From Apostichopus japonicus (taxonomy: Eukaryota; Echinodermata; Holothuroidea; Aspidochirotida; Stichopodidae): 64,000 nucleotides of DNA. This document shows, in pieces, positions 60,001 to 64,000 of this stretch (position 1 is its first letter; each line of letters opens with the position of its first letter). The notes under the pieces were generated by a model. That model worked only from the letters and a program-made list of their open reading frames with translations. It did not search any database and had not been told where the DNA came from. Location of the stretch: assembly GCF_037975245.1 (NCBI RefSeq), contig NC_092572.1, positions 22,372,489-22,436,488 of the forward strand, read 5' to 3'. Both the position numbers and the translations under genes were made by a program.

Positions 60001-61046
60001 TGAAGTGCCTTTACCTGCACTGCTAATAATTATGGCAGCTATTAGCAGGATTTCCCCTTTTGCATAGTAGAATGTTAGAAACCTTGAGAAGAGTTTGATC
60101 GTTTTGAGTTAAGAAGGGTACGTTGTATTCTGGTGTCACTTATAGTATGTATCTAATATAGCAGCAGTGAATCCTTTTTCACCATGTTCATATGCTATTG
60201 AATAACATAGAATACATTGATCCAATATCTCTGCTTTCTTGATAATTCTTACTCTTAAATGCAAATTAATGAAGGGACAAAAGTGTAGATAATGACTGTA
60301 TGTGTGAAATTCCAATGGGTTTTTCCAGTACAATAAAAAACTAAAAAGGAGTCGAATCCTAAACATTATTTTTGAGTCATTTGCTATCCATTTTTGTCCC
60401 TTCATAGCCTGTATTCATCCTGTGCAGCTATTATACAACACCTAATTATATTCCGGCCATTTGATTGGTCAATTGCTCGTCGATTGCATGCAAAATCCGC
60501 TCTATTGCACTCTATGCAATAGAACCATGTGTTTATACTTTTCTGATATGACTTTTTTCAATGGTAAGAGAGCAGAGAAACCTGTCTGTTCAAAACAATC
60601 TGTTGCGTGAGTGCATTTTACATCCAATTATATCCAAATTTGAAGGTGTTGTATCAAACAAATAATAAATGGTTTCCATCGTGCAATAGTGCAAATATTT
60701 CATGATTTGAAAGGTGTAATTTGTTCCATTCAACTCGGCTGCGCCTCGTTGAATGTGGAACATTCCATGTTTCAACTCATGAAATATTTGCACTATTGCA
60801 CTCATAACCATTTATTATTTGTATAATATTTTATGAAGGAGTAGCTTAATTGCATGTAATTACAGACATACAGTTACTGTCTGCCAAATACTATTATTTG
60901 CATCCTTTTCATGCTGCTTGCTTCAAATGCTTTGTATACTGTAGAGTTAAGAGACTGCAATCCTCCTTGCCTCAATGGTGGTTCATGTGATATGCTTCAG
61001 CAGAGTTGTATTTGCCCATCCACGTGGACTGGTACTGCATGTCAAG
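50973..61046 (+). CDS. Multi-EGF protein, 5' part (signal peptide plus six EGF modules)
   Basis: Exons: 50973-51027, 53445-53567, 54800-54907, 57162-57278, 58619-58717, 59756-59899, 60945-61046. All joins are phase 1, giving about 249 residues with the gene continuing past the window. The first exon starts at the only ATG in frame and reads MDSPVCRCGFTLLFLLAI, a plausible signal peptide. Each later exon is one EGF-like module. None shows the D/N-x-D/N-E calcium-binding start. Such symmetric phase-1 EGF exons are typical of extracellular matrix or cell-surface proteins such as fibropellin, Notch ligand or VWDE types. The family cannot be named because the rest of the protein is not visible. 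The link between the signal exon and the first EGF exon is inferred from phase. Confidence 0.82.
51028..53444. other. First intron of the EGF gene
   Basis: No exon or complete mobile element was recognised. Short low-complexity pieces: (TATG)n near 51803 and ACCTATGTAAAC repeats near 52660-52700. Confidence 0.55.
53445..53567 (+). CDS. EGF gene exon 2: EGF module 1
   Basis: Phase 1 to phase 1. Six cysteines in EGF spacing: HCNNDSDCLFGGAC, a linker ETNNNNMKK, then CNCNSNYFGSNC. Acceptor CGCCATTTTCAG, donor GTAAGT. Confidence 0.9.
53598..53917 (-). mobile_element. tRNA-derived SINE with LINE-like tail
   Basis: On the minus strand the head has TGGCCAATTGG (box A) and GGTTCGATTCC (box B). The core is TTGTGTCCTTGGGCAAG and CTCTCCACCCAGGGGTTAAA. 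The tail CTGTAAAGCGCTTTGAGACC ends in ATTATTATT. It shares its core with the SINE at 19976. Confidence 0.9.
54800..54907 (+). CDS. EGF gene exon 3: EGF module 2
   Basis: Phase 1 to phase 1. Cysteine pattern NCNGDNDCRNGGDC, then VCVCNNYWYGPTC. Similar to module 1 (both start C-N-x-D-x-D-C), so the two are likely tandem duplicates. Donor GTAAGT. Confidence 0.9.
54994..55343. mobile_element. hAT-like MITE (CAGTGGCRGAG family), copy 2
   Basis: Flanks ATTGTGAT (54986-54993) and ATTGTAAT (55344-55351) match at 7 of 8 positions. Ends CAGTGGCAGAG and its complement. The interior is inverted relative to 34788-35175. Confidence 0.92.
55711..56053. mobile_element. MITE with ~104-bp inverted arms
   Basis: Left arm 55711-55815 and right arm 55948-56053 are complementary over almost their whole length (outer TTATTTCA...TAGGTCC, inner TAGGTCCATGCTAATAGTTG). 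The middle is about 130 bp. No clear target duplication. Confidence 0.88.
56104..56845. repeat. ~53-bp array, about 14 copies
   Basis: Unit TTTTCAAGTGGTTCTCATGC, then ATATGATTACTGATTAGGCC and TATATATTGTATG. In the intron before EGF module 3. Confidence 0.95.
57162..57278 (+). CDS. EGF gene exon 4: EGF module 3
   Basis: Phase 1 to phase 1. ICPTPNDPPLCLNGGSC, then FECNCQSGFTGMFC: a canonical EGF with the GF-x-G-x-x-C ending. Acceptor CCATATTAACAG, donor GTAAGT. Confidence 0.92.
57365..57741 (+). mobile_element. TTAA-MITE, copy 5
   Basis: Left end TTAAAGGCATTGAAAACTCG is intact. The right end GTCTTCACTCCCTTTA has lost the final base pattern. The interior is the most diverged of the six copies. 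Confidence 0.88.
58440..58482. repeat. G-rich tract
   Basis: Runs of G (up to 10) broken by T and A. Could form a G-quadruplex on the + strand. It lies in the intron before EGF module 4. Confidence 0.7.
58619..58717 (+). CDS. EGF gene exon 5: EGF module 4 (irregular cysteines)
   Basis: Phase 1 to phase 1. QCQQCLNGGTQDP, then VCQCTPAWQGPCC. The third cysteine expected after NGGT is replaced by Q, and there is an extra cysteine next to the last one. The total stays at six but the spacing is not standard. Donor GTATCA is weak. Confidence 0.8.
59756..59899 (+). CDS. EGF gene exon 6: EGF module 5
   Basis: Phase 1 to phase 1. ECDPPCLNGGTC, a long serine-rich insert (SSFPSSYSSSSLPN), then YCICPEGFTGPHC. 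The insert lengthens the loop between cysteines 3 and 4. Acceptor TTTAATGTAG, donor GTATTT. Confidence 0.92.
60659..60821. repeat. ~75-bp-arm hairpin
   Basis: CAAATAATAAATGGTT at the left pairs with AACCATTTATTATTTG at the right. GTGCAATAGTGCAAATATTT pairs with AAATATTTGCACTATTGCAC, and TTCAACTCGGC / GCCTCGTTGAA meet at the centre. Probably the core of a fold-back element that extends left to about 60430. Confidence 0.85.
60945..61046 (+). CDS. EGF gene exon 7: EGF module 6
   Basis: Phase 1 to phase 1. DCNPPCLNGGSC, then SCICPSTWTGTAC. Closely similar to module 5 in its first half (C-x-PPCLNGG-x-C). No further module was recognised between 61047 and the window end. Confidence 0.92.
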
Positions 61047-62095
61047 GTAAATGTGGATTGGTTTTTTTTTCTGCTGTTTTGTTTACGATCACATTCTGTT
61101 GCACGACTTTCTTTAATTGTGCTGATTTGGAAGCAACAAAGATTACAAATTGTGAAAGACATAATAAACGGTTATCCAAAACACAATTTGTTTTGCTACA
61201 AAATAACCCTGCCAAAGACTAAATCTTTGATGGAACACTTTGGTTTAAACAATGGTTTGTTACTGTTACTTGTCACAGAAGATAGCTTTAAAATTTGGTC
61301 TGTGATATATATGGCAAGATCTGTCCCATGTTTCAGATATGAACTATACTCAGACATGCCATGAATGGTTTAATTATTTTAAAGATAAACCCAAACATTT
61401 TGATGGTGTGCACTGCAAAGTGAAAGCAGTATTATGCACAAATAAACTCACAAAAACCAATACTGCATGGCCTAAATCTTGTTCCCTACAATCACAAAAA
61501 TGTAACTATAATATATGCTAAATGTGCACCAAAGACTGACGTAATAACAGAAAAATTGTACTTTTGTAAGGCTGGACGTTGAATTGGAGCTGTTGAAGTA
61601 ACCCATGCACGTAGTATTAGCCTGATATTGCCAGGCGTAGAGGTTCTACTTAAATTTGACCTGATAGAAACTTGTTTGTACTAGAGTTTGTCAGCCATGA
61701 CAAAAACTAAAGCATGAACAAAGGGAATTGCCACATATGAACAATGAGATATGGTGCCAATACAGGTGATATAGTTTTAATGGTTGCTAACAGTAGGCCT
61801 ACTAGTGATTGCAAATATATTAGGGAGGGTGCCAATCTTTTTTGATAAATGCACAGCAGTTGTGTCTTTTAGATATAAATTTTTTTTTTCCATAGGTAAT
61901 ATATAGCATAGTCAACATCTACTGTAAGCTAACTTGTAGCAACGTTAGGCTTGATAACAAGTAGGCCTAGTTCTTATGTCTCATGGTTCAAAATAATGAA
62001 TAAATAGTCAGATTCTGTCATCCACACACATCATGAAGGTTTGATTTTGATGATACATGTGAAGGTCAGAGGAACCACTATCACCTGATTGCTGC
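61047..62095. other. EGF gene intron, no recognised features
   Basis: No further EGF exon, element ends or arrays were recognised. Confidence 0.5.
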
Positions 62096-62438
62096 TTAAA
62101 GGCATTGAAGACTCGCCCCAAACTGTGTGCCGCGCTCTGAAAAGTAAACTTTCTGTTGCTTGCAAGTGAAGCTTTCTGCTTGTCGCTACAAAATGCAGAC
62201 AGTAATGAAACGTGATACCTTGTTATCTTTAGCTGGACCTGAGGTGTGTATTGTTTGTACACTTTGCTGTGGGTATTGACCGCAGCTGTACTGACTGTAT
62301 ACACTAAGGTAGCAAGCTGTGTGCATATTTTCTGGGATTGATGGTGGTGTCTAACACTTCTGTTACACCTCATTCAAAACTAGGGTCAGATTACCCGCAT
62401 AAGACGTTTCTTTTTGCGCGAGTCTTCACACCCTTTAA
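62096..62438 (+). mobile_element. TTAA-MITE, copy 6 (internally shortened)
   Basis: Left end TTAAAGGCATTGAAGACTCG and right end GTCTTCACACCCTTTAA are well kept. About 30 bp of the central part present in other copies is missing near 62300. Confidence 0.92.
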
Positions 62439-62987
62439 ACAGGTGGTAGCCTATGTGGTATGCAGGGTAATTAATACTAACATGCATTCTCTCTGCTATC
62501 CTCTAAATATTACAGTAGCCTATCCATCATAGTGCTATGTATTAGTGAATAATTGCTATAACATGTTTGCAATGCTGCTGTTAACTTAATCTGCTTAATT
62601 AGCAATAAACTTAAGCCAGTTTGTTAAAACTCCATGATGCATTCCACTATTAACTGATCCATAACCCTACTAACATTTTTTATACTACTGTGATGTAAAT
62701 CATCACACAATTTTGCCCCAAAATGTTGGTCCATTAGCAGAGATGCAGCACGTTAGAAATTCAAACGAGGACACAGTTTATGTCCCTTTGTTATTTTTTG
62801 AACAAGATAAAACATAAATCATGGGCTGGCTGATGTATTGTCCTCTCTGTGCAATACTGTGTATTAGCTGACATGCTGGACTAAGTATTTCACCATGCAT
62901 ATAACCATTAAGGAATGTCTGTGTGTCTCTGGCAATGAGAGAACCATTCCAAGGACACATTCCAAACAAACCTGAGTCATTAGTTGC

Positions 62988-63275
62988 TTGCCTCGCAGGG
63001 CTGGCCTCCCAGGGCTGGCCTCCCAGGGCTTGCCTCGCAGGTCTGGCCTAGCAGGTCTGGCCCTGCAGGGCTGGCCTCTCAGGGCTGGCCTCCCAGGGCT
63101 TGCCTCGCAGGGCTTGCCTCGCATGTCTGGCCTAGCAGGTCTGGCCTCGCAGGGCTGGCCTCGCAGGGCTGGCCTCTCAGGACTTACTTCGCAGAGCTTG
63201 CCTCGCAGGGCTTGCCTCGCAGGGCTTGCCTCGCAGGGCTTGCCTCACAGGGCTTGCCTCGCAGGGCTTGCCTTG
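62988..63275. repeat. 14-bp GC-rich array, about 20 copies
   Basis: Unit AGGGCTTGCCTCGC and variants AGGGCTGGCCTCCC, AGGTCTGGCCTAGC. Much richer in GC than the surroundings. Open frames over it on both strands are artefacts. Confidence 0.95.
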
Positions 63276-64000
63276 TATTGATGTACGCTGTGATTAATGT
63301 TTGCATCTCGACCAAAACAACAAAGAACGGACACTGTCTTTTGGTTTGAATTATTCGCTCAATCTCTGCAATTGAGCCAACATTTTGGCAAGAAAGGACC
63401 TCTTCATGATTATGTGATTATACTTACTACACAATAGTACCAACAAAGTAAAGATTCTTCAGATTATCAAGATCAAATGTATAATGTATGATCTAGTTGA
63501 CAGGGTTTGAACCATGCAGTGGAAGATAAGAGAAAGCGTCATGATTTGATAACAATGTAATATTGCCCCAATAGCATGTTGTGAATGACATTCAGAAAAG
63601 TCCACTGCTGCAGAGCTTTCCACTTTTGGTTTGTATGACATTTTCAGTCTCACATGCCAATGGAATTAAATATAACACATTGGTTCCTTCAAAAATGAGC
63701 TTTAGTTCAACATGTAGTAGAACAGATTTAAAGATCTAATGAATGTGGTATCTTTCTTTTGTGTAAAACCATTGATCATCATTATGTATGTGTGATGAAT
63801 CATGTATATACATTATTTCCTTTGTTCTTCAAAAGTCTAGACTTCTCACCCTTCCTGTCCGTAGTTTTTAAAGCAAGTGGCATGCATTTGTGGTTAAGGC
63901 AAGAAAGTTACGCAATAACGTTACGCAAGAGGTAGAACACTACCATTAGGCGTGATTTGTAAACAAAGAACACTTTTCATTTACCAAGACAGTACTTGCG
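63276..64000. other. EGF gene intron or beyond, no recognised features
   Basis: No coding exon or element was recognised to the window end. Confidence 0.5.

Noticed and set aside
62864-63349. Open frames of 86-121 codons over the GC-rich array
   Set aside because: A 14-bp repeat read in three frames on both strands. No domain.

Overview
This is a eukaryotic, AT-rich and repeat-rich window carrying two multi-exon genes, both on the + strand. Domain order, GT-AG introns, tRNA-derived SINEs, L2/CR1-like LINE tails and many MITEs point to a marine invertebrate. A deuterostome is most likely, and probably an echinoderm of sea-cucumber type, but that last step rests on general resemblance and could not be tested here.

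Gene 1 (4064 to 42390) is the 3' part of a Roundabout (Robo) axon-guidance receptor. I could chain 24 exons with consistent splice phases into about 1521 residues: Ig3, Ig4, Ig5, four fibronectin type III (FN3) domains, a transmembrane helix and a tail of about 745 residues. The tail has CC1-like (EPYASSTLV) and CC2-like (NWSELMPPPP) motifs and ends at a stop codon at 42388. Ig1, Ig2 and the start codon must lie upstream of the window. Canonical Robo has three FN3 domains; here the second is present as two consecutive two-exon cassettes.

The introns of this gene are full of minisatellites. Several arrays start at a splice site and carry copies of the exon end plus the splice donor (after the exons ending at 13731, 22541 and 24145). 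One abuts a donor (26415) and one copies an acceptor (before 37695). This is the most unusual feature of the window: long runs of decoy splice sites inside one receptor gene.

42391 to 50972 holds the Robo 3' UTR (end not determined) and intergenic sequence with tandem repeats and hAT-like MITEs. Gene 2 (50973 to 61046, continuing past the window) starts with a signal-peptide exon followed by six single-exon EGF-like modules, all in phase 1. It is the 5' part of a secreted or membrane multi-EGF protein that I cannot name.

Mobile DNA includes six copies of a 340-377 bp TTAA-flanked MITE, several hAT-like MITEs with 8-bp target duplications, three SINEs plus a SINE fragment, two LINE C-terminal fragments and several fold-back elements.
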